Counted from the first letter of the stretch, positions 52,725-61,796 are shown. The stretch is DNA of 64,000 nucleotides from Archangium violaceum (GCF_016887565.1 NZ_CP069396.1:9654001-9718000); one strand, 5' to 3'. Numbers and translations are program-made. The notes: generated by a model not told the origin, from the sequence alone.

Positions 52725-53267
52725 ATGCGCTACATCGGAATGCTGGCGGTGGTGCTCATGAGCGGGCTGGCGGTGGCACAGTCCGCTCCCCGTCCCGCGC
52801 CCATCCTGGAGAAGGCCAGCGACGTACCGGATCCGGACAAGCTCAAGCGCAGCACCCAGGCGCTCACCGGCATGCGCGACGTGCTCCGGGACGTGCTGGG
52901 CAAGCTCGAGGAGGCCCGGCGCGCCAAGGACGTGGTGAAGCTCAACTGCGTCAACGAGAAGCTCACTCAAATCAAGGGCCTGCTGCGCATCTCCGAGCAG
53001 GCCGATGTGGCGCTCCAGGAGGCCGTGGCCCGGCAGGAGGCCGCCTCCAGCCAGCACGAGTACACCAAGGTGATGATCGCCCAACAGAAGGTGACCCAGC
53101 TGCGCGGCGAGGCCGAGGAGTGCATCGGGGAGCTCGCCTTCCGCACGGACGAGAACCTGGCGGTGGAGGTGGAGGAGCCCAAGGATCTGCCCGGGGGAGA
53201 CCCCTCCCGGCCACGTCCCGTCGAGGACGTCGTCGTCCGTGCGCCCCCCGCCAGCCCCGTCAAATGA
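52725..53267 (+). CDS. Small exported coiled-coil protein
   Basis: A 180-residue protein with signal peptide RYIGMLAVVLMSGLAVA-Q. A helical region (about 35-130, KLKRSTQALTGMRDVLRDVLGKLEEARR, NEKLTQIKGLLRISEQADVALQEAVARQEAA) has two Cys (CVNEK, ECIGE) that could form a disulfide. A Pro-rich tail follows. No family is recognised. ATG 52725 follows AGGAG at the right distance, so the upstream in-frame GTG codons were not used. Confidence 0.78.
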   Translation: MRYIGMLAVVLMSGLAVAQSAPRPAPILEKASDVPDPDKLKRSTQALTGMRDVLRDVLGKLEEARRAKDVVKLNCVNEKLTQIKGLLRISEQADVALQEAVARQEAASSQHEYTKVMIAQQKVTQLRGEAEECIGELAFRTDENLAVEVEEPKDLPGGDPSRPRPVEDVVVRAPPASPVK

Positions 53268-53330
53268 TTCCAGCCCGGTTGCCGCCCCTACCTGCGAGCC
53301 TCCGAGGCCTCTGGGGCACGAGGAAGTCAT

Positions 53331-53360
53331 TTCAGGTGGTAGGGATGTGCGTGCTATGAC
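53331..53360 (+). promoter_or_regulatory. Possible sigma-70 promoter of the barrel/OPX pair
   Basis: TTCAGG, 18 bp, TATGAC, 27 bp before ATG 53388. Confidence 0.35.
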
Positions 53361-53387
53361 CGCGGGCTCGGGGTTTCGACCGTTTTC

Positions 53388-54665
53388 ATGACGCAGCCAG
53401 CCAACAAGAGGGCCCGGTCCAGGGTCGGATGCCTGCTGGCGATGGTGGCGCTGTGGCCCGTACTCGCGTTCGGACAGTCCTCGCCGATCGGCATGGGCGG
53501 CAACGGCCTCAAGGTAGGTGAGGGCCGACTGCACCCGACGTTCGACCTCGAGATGAGGGTGGACAGCGCGGCCGGCTATTTCCCGCCACCGGGTAACACG
53601 ACCCCCGGTGTGGTGACGGACACGCTCTCCGGCGAGGCCCTGCTGCACATCCGGCCCGGGTTCGTGCTGGAGCTGCCCGGCTCCACGGTGTCCGTGGACC
53701 TGAAGGGCTACGTGGACTACGTCCACTACACCGGCCTGCTGACGCCCGGTTCCACCGCCGTCTCCCACATCGAGGGGCTGGGGGATCTCAAGCTCACCTT
53801 CAACCGTGAATCGCCGGTGTCCGTGGAGGTGGGAGACCACTTCGAGCGCTCGGACCGCACGACCAGCGCGGCGATCGGCGCGGGCGTGCTGTCCCTCTTC
53901 AACGAGGCCCGGTTGGCCGTGCCGCTGCGGCCCGGCGGCGGCGCCCTGGAAGTGACGCCCCAGGTGTCGTGGGGCGTGGAGCTCTTCAAGCCGCTCGGAG
54001 GCCTCGCTCCGATAGGTTGCGACAACGCGCCCGTGTGCGACCCCACACAGGTGAACGGCTTCGACTACAGCAACCTGCGGGCGAGCCTGCAGGGCCGCTG
54101 GCGCTTCCTGCCGAAGACGGCGGTGGTGGTGGACGCCCAGTTCAACTACCGCAGCTACTTCCAGGAGAGAACCGATCCGGCCCTGCTGCTGCACGCGACG
54201 GCGGGTGTGGCGGGCCTGGTGACTCCGAAGATCTCCGTGACGGCCAAGGCGGGCTGGGGCAAGGACTTCGGCACCGCCCAGGGCAGCACCCTGCTCGCGC
54301 AGCTCGAGGGCACCTACCTCATGAGCCAGACGGCCAGCATCAAGGTCGGCTACGCGCGCGCCCTGGAGCCGGTGGCCACCTTCGGCCTGTTTCGCGATGA
54401 CCGGGGGTACCTGGAGGGACAGGCCCTGCTCGGCGGCCGACTCACGGTGCGGGGCACCACCTCCCTCGACTTCCTGAGCTTCGGGAACGCATCCCCCCGG
54501 AAGGACACCCTCTTCCGGCTGGACGTGGGCCCCCATTACCAGTTCGAGCGATGGCTCATCGGTGGGGTCGGCTACCTGTTGGCCATCCGGGAGTCCTCGG
54601 CGTCCGGAACGGGCATCAACTACTCCCGCCACGAAGGGTATCTTCGGGTGACCGTGACGTACTGA
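53388..54665 (+). CDS. Outer-membrane beta-barrel, WzpB-like
   Basis: A 425-residue protein. The signal peptide ([14 protein letters not shown]) leads about 16 amphipathic strands with alternating residues (for example [57 protein letters not shown]), and the chain ends in an aromatic residue ([10 protein letters not shown]), all marks of an OM barrel. It lies 10 bp before an OPX gene. In Myxococcus, short OPX proteins that lack an OM-spanning part need a partner barrel (Wzp family) to form the exit pore; WzpB/WzaB is, as I recall, such a pair near mglBA. This would make it the outer-membrane pore for the secreted biosurfactant polysaccharide. Assignment by architecture and order only. Confidence 0.75.
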   Translation: MTQPANKRARSRVGCLLAMVALWPVLAFGQSSPIGMGGNGLKVGEGRLHPTFDLEMRVDSAAGYFPPPGNTTPGVVTDTLSGEALLHIRPGFVLELPGSTVSVDLKGYVDYVHYTGLLTPGSTAVSHIEGLGDLKLTFNRESPVSVEVGDHFERSDRTTSAAIGAGVLSLFNEARLAVPLRPGGGALEVTPQVSWGVELFKPLGGLAPIGCDNAPVCDPTQVNGFDYSNLRASLQGRWRFLPKTAVVVDAQFNYRSYFQERTDPALLLHATAGVAGLVTPKISVTAKAGWGKDFGTAQGSTLLAQLEGTYLMSQTASIKVGYARALEPVATFGLFRDDRGYLEGQALLGGRLTVRGTTSLDFLSFGNASPRKDTLFRLDVGPHYQFERWLIGGVGYLLAIRESSASGTGINYSRHEGYLRVTVTY

Positions 54666-54678
54666 GGCGGCCTCCGTG

Positions 54679-55296
54679 ATGCGCACCCCTTCCCTACTCG
54701 TGCTGCTGCTCGTCGCGCTGACCGCGTGCCGTACCACCGCGCCCGCCCCGACGACGCTCGACGCCTCGGCGGCCACCGCCGCGACCTCTGACTCCGACGG
54801 CTCCGAGACCCGCCGCACCCTGGGCGCCGGAGACCTGGTGGACGTGCGCGTCTACCAGGAGCCGGAGCACTCGGGGGTATGGGCCGTGTCCCCCGAGGGC
54901 ACCATCGACTACCCGCTGTGCGGGAAGATCCACCTGGCGGGCCTCACCTCCGGCACCGCCGCGGACGCGCTGCGCCAGTGTCTGGCCCGCTACCTGCGCC
55001 ACCCCGACGTGTCCGTCGCCATCCGCGAGTACAACTCCAAGAAGGTCTTCATCTTCGGCGAGGTGCAGAAGCCGGGCACGTTCACCTATGTGGAGGGGAT
55101 GACCATCATCGAGGCCATCACCATGGCCGGCGGTCTCACCAAGCTGGCCTCGCCCAACGGCACCCACGTGGCGCGTCAGGCCGAGGGCCAGCAGCAGAAG
55201 ATCCGCGTCCCGGTGAAGGACATCCGCGACGGGCTGGAGAAGAACTTCTCCCTGCGCCCGGGGGACATCGTCTTCGTGCCGGAGAGCTTCTTCTAG
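54679..55296 (+). CDS. OPX family polysaccharide export lipoprotein, WzaB-like
   Basis: A 205-residue lipoprotein: signal peptide with VALTAC (about Cys17), then the polysaccharide-export domain ([41 protein letters not shown]) and a SLBB-type domain ([39 protein letters not shown]). It is short and lacks the C-terminal helix that crosses the OM in Wza, so it belongs with the class that needs a partner barrel. ATG 54679 was chosen; a GTG three bases earlier is possible. It is the last gene before the convergent inositol monophosphatase gene. Confidence 0.88.
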   Translation: MRTPSLLVLLLVALTACRTTAPAPTTLDASAATAATSDSDGSETRRTLGAGDLVDVRVYQEPEHSGVWAVSPEGTIDYPLCGKIHLAGLTSGTAADALRQCLARYLRHPDVSVAIREYNSKKVFIFGEVQKPGTFTYVEGMTIIEAITMAGGLTKLASPNGTHVARQAEGQQQKIRVPVKDIRDGLEKNFSLRPGDIVFVPESFF

Positions 55297-55300
55297 GCGC

Positions 55301-56125
55301 TCAGGAGACCGGGGCCTTGGGCACCCAGCCGATGTCGGCGAGGAAGCCCTGGCTCTCGGTGAGGAGCTGCTGGGCCAGTCCCGGCGCGCAGGCGAGCACA
55401 TCCCCAATCCCCACCCGGAAGGGAGCGCCGTCGATGCGCACCATCGTCCCGCCCGCCTCCTGCACCAGCAGCGAGCCCGCCGCCACGTCCCAGGGCTTGA
55501 GGCCGAACTCGAAGAAGCCGTCGAAGCGGCCCGCGGCCACGTAGGCCAGGTCCAACGCGGCGCTGCCCGTGCGGCGCATGCCCTGCGCCCGGACGATGAA
55601 GCGCCGCAACAGGCCCACCGGTCCCTCGGGCCGCTGGTGCACGTCGTAGGGGAAGCCCGTGCACAGCAGGGAGTGCCCCAGCTCCGTGGTGCTCGAGGCT
55701 CGCAGCGGTTGGCCGTTGAGCGTGGCCCCCTCCCCTCGCGCGGCGGAGAAGAGCTCGTTCAACATGGGGTTGTAGATGGCCCCGGCGAGCACTCCGCCTG
55801 GCCCCTCCACTCCCACGCTCACGCAGAAGTGCGGCACCCGGTGCGCGTAGTTCGTCGTGCCATCCAGCGGATCGACGATCCACCGCAGGCCCGAGCCCTG
55901 CGAGGCCCCGCTCTCCTCGGCCAACACCGCATGGCCCGGGTAGTGCTGGCGGATGAAGCCGAGCACCGTCTCCTCGGCCGCCCGGTCCGCGTCGGTGACC
56001 AGGTCGATGCCTCCCTTGTATTCGATGATGCGCTCGCCCTGGAAACGCTCGGCGAGCACCCGTCCGGCGAGCCGGGCTCCCTCCTCGGCGATACGGCGCA
56101 GGGTGGCGGGCGACTCGTCGGACAT
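55301..56125 (-). CDS. Inositol monophosphatase family protein
   Basis: A 274-residue Mg-dependent phosphatase. The IMPase motifs are E-E-S-G in HAVLAEESGASQG, WIVDPLDGTTNYAHRVPHFCVSV and, near the C-terminus, LKPWDVAAGSLLVQEAGG. It hydrolyses inositol-1-phosphate or a related sugar phosphate; some homologues (SuhB) also act in rRNA antitermination, which cannot be told here. It is the last gene of the minus-strand run that starts with rsmB. Confidence 0.92.
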   Translation of the reverse strand: MSDESPATLRRIAEEGARLAGRVLAERFQGERIIEYKGGIDLVTDADRAAEETVLGFIRQHYPGHAVLAEESGASQGSGLRWIVDPLDGTTNYAHRVPHFCVSVGVEGPGGVLAGAIYNPMLNELFSAARGEGATLNGQPLRASSTTELGHSLLCTGFPYDVHQRPEGPVGLLRRFIVRAQGMRRTGSAALDLAYVAAGRFDGFFEFGLKPWDVAAGSLLVQEAGGTMVRIDGAPFRVGIGDVLACAPGLAQQLLTESQGFLADIGWVPKAPVS

Positions 56126-56140
56126 GGCGGCTCCTCCTTC

Positions 56141-56701
56141 TCAGTTCGCGGGCTCGGCGAGCAGGTGCTCGATCTCCGACTGGTACTTGGCGAGGAACTC
56201 CTCGGCGAAGCCCTCGTGGACGTAACGCACCATACCCTTGCGGTCGATGAGCACCGTGGTGGGCATGAGGCGGACCCGCAGCACCTTCTCCGACACCTCG
56301 GCGTTGGCGTCGAGGAGCACGGGCAGCGACACCTTCGTCTCCTTCAAGAAGGTGGGGATGGCGCGGGCATCCTCATCCACGTTGAGCGCATACACCTTCA
56401 GGCCGCGCGAGGCGTAGTGCTTCGCGAGATCCTCGTACATCGGGAGCGCGTCGCGGCAGGGCTCGCACCAGGTGGCCCACACGTCGAGCAGCACCACGCT
56501 GCCCCGGTCACTGGCGATGGCGTGGGGCTCGCCGCCCGGGTAGCGCTTCACGGAGAACTGGAGCGGCGCGGGCGCGGAGGACTCGGACGCCACCAGGGCA
56601 CTGGAGGCGGTGGCGGGAGCCGCGGGCCCGGTGAGCGGCGGCATCTTCGACGCGCAGCCGGACAGGGCGAGCGCGGCCAGGGTGAGGTGCAGGGGACGCA
56701 T
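56141..56701 (-). CDS. TlpA/ResA-like thioredoxin-fold lipoprotein
   Basis: A 186-residue protein. The signal peptide ends in ALSGC (Cys16). The mature domain has the redox motif ATWCEPCRDALPMYEDLAKHYASRG and RLMPTTVLIDRKGMVRYVHEGF with the cis-Pro, as in TlpA/ResA. It is a periplasmic thiol oxidoreductase, probably reducing. It starts 2 bp after the mpl stop. Confidence 0.9.
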   Translation of the reverse strand: MRPLHLTLAALALSGCASKMPPLTGPAAPATASSALVASESSAPAPLQFSVKRYPGGEPHAIASDRGSVVLLDVWATWCEPCRDALPMYEDLAKHYASRGLKVYALNVDEDARAIPTFLKETKVSLPVLLDANAEVSEKVLRVRLMPTTVLIDRKGMVRYVHEGFAEEFLAKYQSEIEHLLAEPAN

Positions 56702-56703
56702 GG

Positions 56704-58170
56704 CTACCGCTCCCCCCCGCGCGAGCGCAGCGCGACGAGCAGCTTGTCGATGAAGCCCCCGAAGGCGCCGTTGCTCATGACGAGCAGCACGTCCCCGTAC
56801 TTCGCCTCGCGCGCCACGCGCTCCACGAGCGAGGGCACGTCCGGGGCATGGTCGGCGGCGATGCCCTGGGCCTTCAGCTCCTCGCAGACGCGGGGCACGT
56901 CCAACTCCTCGCCGGTGGGCACCTTGTCATGACGCTCGGGCACCTTGAGGCTGGCCCGCGTCGCGCCGGTGAAGGAGTGCGCGTAGTCCTCCTGGTGGAT
57001 GTTGCGGCGGCTCGTGTTGGAGCGCGGCTCGAAGATGGCCCACAGCCGGCGCTCCGGGTAGCGGTGGCGGATGGCGGCGATCGTCTCGCGCACCGCCGTG
57101 GGGTGGTGCGCGAAGTCGTCCACCACGAGGATGCCGCCCGGCTCCCCGCGCACCTCCTGGCGGCGCTTCACCCCGCGGAAGGTGGCCAGTCCCTTGGCGA
57201 TCTCCCCGAAGGTGAGGCCCAGCCCGCGCGCCGCGGCGACGACCGCGAGCGTGTTCTCCACGTTGTGCATGCCGGAGAGCGGCAGCAGCGCGGTGCCCAG
57301 CGCGGTGCCGCGCTCGACGACCTCGAAGCGGGCACCCTCGGGGCCGAAGCGGATGCCGCGCGGGGTGTAGTCCGCCGCCGCGCCCTCCTTGGCCACGTAC
57401 GTCACCACCTGGCCCTGGCACGCCTTCGCCAGCTCCATGGCGTTGGGGTACGCGGTGCACACCACCAGCCGGCCGTCCTTCGGAATCAACCGGATGAACT
57501 TGTCGAAGGTGGCCTCGTAGTGCGGCAGGTCCTTGAAGATGTCCGCGTGGTCGAACTCCACGCTGGTGAGGATGGCCGTCTTCGGACGGTAGTGGAGGAA
57601 CTTGGAGCCCTTGTCCCAGTACGCGGTGTCGTACTCGTCACCCTCGACGACGAAGTGCTGCCCCTTCCCCACCCGGTAGTTGCCCGAGTAGTTCTGCGTG
57701 ACACCGCCCACCAGGAAGCTCGGATCCCTCCCGGCCTCCACCAGGACGTGCGCCATGAGCGAGGACGTGGTCGTCTTGCCGTGCGTGCCCGCCACCACGA
57801 CGGAGTGCGAGCGGTCCAGGAAGAGCGAGCCGAGCGCGGCCGGGAAGCTCATCTGGGGAATGCGGCGCTCGCGGACGGCGGTGGCCTCGGGGTTCACCCG
57901 GCGGATGACGTTGCCGATGATGACGAGGTCCGGCTTCGCGACGTCGAGGTTCTCCGGGCTGTACGGGGTGAGCGCCTGGATGCCCCAGTTGCGGAGCATG
58001 TCGCTCATGGGCGGGTAGACGTTCTCGTCGCTGCCGGTGACTTCGTACCCGGCGGACTTGAGCATGCCGGCGAACGAGCCCATGCCGGTGCCGGCCACGC
58101 CGACGAGGTGGATGCGGCGCACGGCGCCGGGGGAGATGGTTTCGAGGACGTTGCCGTTGTCGTCAGCCAT
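56704..58170 (-). CDS. mpl: UDP-N-acetylmuramate:L-alanyl-gamma-D-glutamyl-meso-diaminopimelate ligase
   Basis: A 488-residue Mur-ligase. An N-terminal nucleotide-binding domain (IHLVGVAGTGMGSFAGML), the ATP P-loop VVAGTHGKTTTSSLM, and EGDEYDTAYWDKGSKFLHY, a sequence that marks Mpl rather than MurC, are visible. The C-terminal domain has VVDDFAHHPTAVRETIAAIRHRYPERRLWAIFEPRSNTSRR. Mpl joins the recycled tripeptide L-Ala-D-Glu-mDAP to UDP-MurNAc. Its start overlaps the beta-lactamase-family gene by 8 bp. Confidence 0.94.
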   Translation of the reverse strand: MADDNGNVLETISPGAVRRIHLVGVAGTGMGSFAGMLKSAGYEVTGSDENVYPPMSDMLRNWGIQALTPYSPENLDVAKPDLVIIGNVIRRVNPEATAVRERRIPQMSFPAALGSLFLDRSHSVVVAGTHGKTTTSSLMAHVLVEAGRDPSFLVGGVTQNYSGNYRVGKGQHFVVEGDEYDTAYWDKGSKFLHYRPKTAILTSVEFDHADIFKDLPHYEATFDKFIRLIPKDGRLVVCTAYPNAMELAKACQGQVVTYVAKEGAAADYTPRGIRFGPEGARFEVVERGTALGTALLPLSGMHNVENTLAVVAAARGLGLTFGEIAKGLATFRGVKRRQEVRGEPGGILVVDDFAHHPTAVRETIAAIRHRYPERRLWAIFEPRSNTSRRNIHQEDYAHSFTGATRASLKVPERHDKVPTGEELDVPRVCEELKAQGIAADHAPDVPSLVERVAREAKYGDVLLVMSNGAFGGFIDKLLVALRSRGGER

Positions 58171-59338
58171 GTGCTTTCGGGGTCAGGTCGTTGAGGCCGA
58201 GTGCTTCCACGACGAGGTCGTGGAAGACGGGACGGAATTCGCGGATGCGCAGCTCCTTGCGGCCGTGCGCCACGCGGTTGGTGACGAGCGCCACCACGAG
58301 GGTGCGGCGCAGATCCACCCAGAGGCTCGTGCCGGTGAAGCCGAGGTGGCCCACCGCGCCCGGCGGAGTGTCGCCGATGAAGTGGCCCGCGCTGGACAGG
58401 CCCTGGGAGGGCGAGTCGAAGCCCATGGAGCGGGTGCTGCCCTGCACGATGGAATCCGACGCCAGCGCGCGGTGCCAGAGCGGCCCCGGAGCGAGGCTCG
58501 GGTCTCCCGCGCAGCCGGAGAGGACGGCCTGGCCGAAGCGGGCCACGTCCACCGCGGTGCCGAAGAGGCCGGCATGGCCACTCACGCCATCCATCACCCA
58601 GGCGTTGTCGTCATCCACCTCGCCGGGCACGGCGGGGCGCGAGGGCATCTCGCCCCATAGGCCCTCCTGACCGGGAGCGGGCTCGCGCGGCCGGGTGGCT
58701 CCGGTGGGCGCGACGCGGCCATCGGTGGGGAAGTCGGTGAGCCGGTGGAAGCGCGCGGAGAGACCCAGGGGCTCGGCGACATGGCGCGAGAAGAGGACAT
58801 CCAGGGACGCGCCCCCCACCCGGGCGAGGATCTCCCCCAGGAGGATGAAGCCCACGTCGCTGTAGGCGGTACCGGTGCGCGGAGGAATCGCGAGCGGGGT
58901 GCGCGCGGCGGCCTGGATGACCTGCTCGCGGACGCGGGCGCGGGTGGCCGAGGGACACGAGGGCTCGAGGAGCTCGGGGGCGGAGGAGAGCGCCTCGGCG
59001 AAGAAGGGCACGAAGGGCGGCAGGCCGGAGCGGTGGTAGAGCAGATCCGCCACCGTGGCGCCCGAGTCCCCCACGGGCGAGCCCGGGAAGAAGCGGGCCA
59101 CCGGAGTCTCCGGCCCCACCTTCCCCTCGGTCCAGAAGCGCAGGAAGAGCGAGGTGGTGCAGAGCACCTTGGTGACGGAGGCCAGGTCGAAGCGGGTGTC
59201 CCCGGTGACGTTGCCGGCCACACCGCCGAAGACCTGGACCCCCCGGTGCATCACCACGGCCTGGGCGGCCGGGAAGATGCCGAGCGTGACGGCCTCCTCG
59301 AGGGCACTCTGGAGATTGGCGATGGGGTGACTGCTCAT
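58163..59338 (-). CDS. Serine beta-lactamase-fold hydrolase (class C / EstB type)
   Basis: A 391-residue protein with the SxxK motif LASVTKVLCTTS and a YSD-type second motif (TAYSDVGFILLGEILARVGG) typical of class C-related esterases and DD-peptidases, then a C-terminal HLGFTGTSLWVDLR region (HTG-like third motif). No signal peptide is visible, so it probably acts in the cytoplasm. It lies between ldcA and mpl with 4 to 8 bp overlaps, which suggests a role in murein-peptide recycling (for example an amidase or peptidase step), but the substrate is not proven. Confidence 0.87.
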   Translation of the reverse strand: MSSHPIANLQSALEEAVTLGIFPAAQAVVMHRGVQVFGGVAGNVTGDTRFDLASVTKVLCTTSLFLRFWTEGKVGPETPVARFFPGSPVGDSGATVADLLYHRSGLPPFVPFFAEALSSAPELLEPSCPSATRARVREQVIQAAARTPLAIPPRTGTAYSDVGFILLGEILARVGGASLDVLFSRHVAEPLGLSARFHRLTDFPTDGRVAPTGATRPREPAPGQEGLWGEMPSRPAVPGEVDDDNAWVMDGVSGHAGLFGTAVDVARFGQAVLSGCAGDPSLAPGPLWHRALASDSIVQGSTRSMGFDSPSQGLSSAGHFIGDTPPGAVGHLGFTGTSLWVDLRRTLVVALVTNRVAHGRKELRIREFRPVFHDLVVEALGLNDLTPKAHG

Positions 59339-60246
59339 GCCTGCACCGCTCCTTCAAGGAAGGTGAGGCGCGCCACACCGGCATCCAACCGCACCTGGGT
59401 GCCCAGCGCGATGGGGTAGTTGGGGATGACGTGGCCGACCGGGAAGCCAGCGGCACAGGGCAGGCCCGTCTCCTCGGCGAGCGAGCGGAGCACGTCGGCG
59501 CTGCCGTAGGGGGCGGCCTTCTCATCGCAGTCGGTGAAGTCACCGAGCACGATGCCACGCACCCGCGAGAAGACGCCCGCGAGCCGCAGGTGCGTCCACA
59601 TGCGGTCGAGCCGGTAGGGGCGCTCGCCCACGTCCTCGAGGAAGAGGACGGCCCCATCGAGCGGGGGCATGTAGGGCGTGCCCAGCAACCGGGAGAACAC
59701 GGAGAGGTTGCCGCCGAGAAGCGGGCCCTCGACGACGCCGGGCACGTAGGAGGCCTTGCCCTCGAGGGGCGGAGGGGGCTCGGGGGATTCGAGGAGACGG
59801 AAGAGATACTCCAGGACCTCGGGAGGCTGCTTGCCCAGGTGGGTGATGACGGGCCCGTGGATGGTGACGCGGCCGAGCCCCTGGAGCGGCAGGTGGAGGG
59901 CGGTGATGTCCGAGAAGCCGACGAGCGCGGTGGGCGCGGTGTCCGCGAGCGGGAGCGACGGCAGGAGGCGCATGGCGCCATAGCCACCCCGGGCGCAGAA
60001 GACGGCGCGGGCGTCACGGTCTGTGAGGGCGCGGGCCAGCTCCTCGGCCCGGCGGGAATCGGAGCCGGCGAGATAACGCCAGGCCTCGAAGAGATCGGGC
60101 CGATGGACAGGCGAGTAGCGCTGTCCGATGACGCCGAGACCGACCTCGAAGCTGGGGAGATCGAAGGGTCCAGCGGGGGCGACGACGTGGACGGTGTCGC
60201 GAGGACGCAGCGGGAGGGGCTTGAGCCAACGCACGGGCGCCTTCAT
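59335..60246 (-). CDS. ldcA: LD-carboxypeptidase (S66 family)
   Basis: A 303-residue protein with S66 motifs: VHVVAPAGPFD at the start, VFCARGGYGAMRLLP, ALVGFSDITALHL with the catalytic Ser, GNLSVFSRLLGTPYMP with the catalytic Glu region later (FLEDVGERPYRLDRM) and the catalytic His in GFPVGHVIPNYPIALG. It removes the terminal D-Ala from recycled murein tetrapeptide in the cytoplasm, giving the tripeptide that Mpl uses. ATG 60246 starts the conserved fold. Overlaps the next gene (ATGA). Confidence 0.92.
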   Translation of the reverse strand: MKAPVRWLKPLPLRPRDTVHVVAPAGPFDLPSFEVGLGVIGQRYSPVHRPDLFEAWRYLAGSDSRRAEELARALTDRDARAVFCARGGYGAMRLLPSLPLADTAPTALVGFSDITALHLPLQGLGRVTIHGPVITHLGKQPPEVLEYLFRLLESPEPPPPLEGKASYVPGVVEGPLLGGNLSVFSRLLGTPYMPPLDGAVLFLEDVGERPYRLDRMWTHLRLAGVFSRVRGIVLGDFTDCDEKAAPYGSADVLRSLAEETGLPCAAGFPVGHVIPNYPIALGTQVRLDAGVARLTFLEGAVQA

Positions 60247-60305
60247 AGCACTCGGAGCGAGGGTGTCCGCGTGCTTCGAGCAGGACGTGTCCGAGTGACA
60301 ACCTC

Positions 60306-60338
60306 CCCTCTCCCCCCGGGAGAGGGCCAGGGTGAGGG
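60306..60338 (-). repeat. REP-like palindromic element, copy 2 (inverted)
   Basis: Read on the minus strand it has the same layout as the element at 20843-20875: CCCTCACCC, N3, CCCTCTCCC, N3, GGGAGAGGG. It lies between the rsmB stop and the ldcA start. Confidence 0.75.
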
Positions 60339-60364
60339 TGCCTGCCCCCTTGGGTTCCAACCCC

Positions 60365-61504
60365 CTACCCGTCCCCGCGTTCCAACACGGCGGCGAAGAA
60401 CCCATCGGTCCCGTGCAGATGCGGCGCACAGAACAAAAATCCATCCCGGACACACGAGGGGTCCAACCACCCGGCGCCGGGGGGCACGAGCCGGAACTCG
60501 GGGGCCTCGCGAAGGAACCCGAGCACCACCGCCTCGTTCTCGGCGCGATTGACGGTGCAGGTGGCGTAGACCAGCCGCCCGCCGGGGCGTACGAGCCGGC
60601 GAGCACGCCGGAGGATGTCCTGTTGCTCCCAAGGCAACACGGACAGGGACGAGGGCTCGAGACGGAAGCGCAGATCCGGCCCGCGCCGAAGGGAGCCCAG
60701 CTCCGAGCACGGGGCATCCACGAGCACCCGATCGGCGAGCACCCCCTCGGGAGGAGCCCGGAGCACCTGGACGATGGAGAGGCCCGCCCGGGCGGAGCGC
60801 AGCAGGAGCCGATCGAGCCGCTCGGCATCCGGGTCATACGCGAGGAGCCGACCCCGGTTCTCCATGGCGGCGCCGAGCTGGAGCGTCTTGCCCCCGGCCC
60901 CGGCGCACAGGTCGAGCACGGTCTCCCCGGGCCGGGCCTCGACGAGGAGCCCGAGGAGCTGACTGCCCTCGTCCTGCACTTCGAAGAGGCCCTCGCGCAG
61001 GGAGGTGAGCCCGTAGAGGTTGGGCCTGGGGCCCACGACGTGGAGCGCGAGGGGGCTGAGCGAGCCAGGGCGGGTCTCGACGCTCTCGGAGCGCAGCCGG
61101 TGCTCCAGGGCTTCACGAGTGGTGCGGAGCCGATTCACCCGGAGCGTGATGGGGCCGGGGACATTGAGGTGGGCGCAGAAGTCGCCAGCGGAGGGGCCGA
61201 GCTCCCGGGTGAAGTGCTCGGCGAGCCAGTCCGGCAGGGAGTACCGGAGGGCGAGGGACGGAGGCTCCTCGGAGACGAGGTCCAGGGGCGCCGCGAGTCC
61301 GGCGAGCCGGGCGGCCTCGCCGGCGGGGACACCGGCGAGCCGGTGCAGGAAGGCGAAGAGGAGCGCGGGAGGGGGTGCCTCGGGGTTGGCCAGGAGGAAC
61401 CCGAGACGACGCCGCCACAGGCCGACGTTGAAGACGACCTCGGCGAGGGCCTGACGCTGCTCGCGGGAGAGGAGCCGGTGGGCGCGGAGGGTGCGATCGA
61501 GCAC
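60365..61504 (-). CDS. 16S rRNA cytosine-C5 methyltransferase RsmB-like
   Basis: A 379-residue protein with an N-terminal NusB-like helical domain (ALAEVVFNVGLWRRRL) and a C-terminal SAM-dependent methyltransferase of the RsmB/NSUN type: LDLCAGAGGKTLQLGA, LVDAPCSELGSLRR with the catalytic PCS, then RLVYATCTVNRAENEAVV with the second catalytic Cys. It would methylate a cytosine in 16S rRNA. GTG 61504 is the first standard start, but the frame is open and coding-like upstream to a TAA near 61655, with CTG at 61628-61630, so the true N-terminus may be longer and use a rare start. Confidence 0.88.
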   Translation of the reverse strand: MLDRTLRAHRLLSREQRQALAEVVFNVGLWRRRLGFLLANPEAPPPALLFAFLHRLAGVPAGEAARLAGLAAPLDLVSEEPPSLALRYSLPDWLAEHFTRELGPSAGDFCAHLNVPGPITLRVNRLRTTREALEHRLRSESVETRPGSLSPLALHVVGPRPNLYGLTSLREGLFEVQDEGSQLLGLLVEARPGETVLDLCAGAGGKTLQLGAAMENRGRLLAYDPDAERLDRLLLRSARAGLSIVQVLRAPPEGVLADRVLVDAPCSELGSLRRGPDLRFRLEPSSLSVLPWEQQDILRRARRLVRPGGRLVYATCTVNRAENEAVVLGFLREAPEFRLVPPGAGWLDPSCVRDGFLFCAPHLHGTDGFFAAVLERGDG

Positions 61505-61623
61505 GCGCTCCGCGGCGCCGCCCGAGAGAACCTGGGAGAGGGCCTGGGTGACGATGGGAGCCAGTTCGTCGAGCGCCGACCAGGGAACCGAGCGAAGTCG
61601 TGAGAGCGGGTCAAAACGGGATG

Positions 61624-61652
61624 TTGACAGGACAGGCTCCGTTCTTTAGAAA
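61624..61652 (+). promoter_or_regulatory. Sigma-70 promoter of tRNA-Asn
   Basis: TTGACA, exactly 17 bp, TAGAAA; start expected near 61659, about 44 bp before the tRNA. Confidence 0.7.
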
Positions 61653-61702
61653 GCACCTCGTTGTCGCGGCGGGCACCAACAGCCGACGCGCAGCGGACAT
61701 AT

Positions 61703-61775
61703 TCCCCGATAGCTCAGCCGGTAGAGCGGGTGACTGTTAATCACTAGGTCCGAGGTTCGAGTCCTCGTCGGGGAG
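61703..61775 (+). tRNA. tRNA-Asn (anticodon GTT)
   Basis: Acceptor TCCCCGA pairs with TCGGGGA, discriminator G. The anticodon loop CTGTTAA carries GTT, with a T-loop GGTTCGAGTCC. CCA is not encoded. A recombinase gene follows, so the 3' half may serve as the attachment site of an integrated element. Confidence 0.97.
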
Positions 61776-61796
61776 CAAGATTCACCAGTAATTTCA

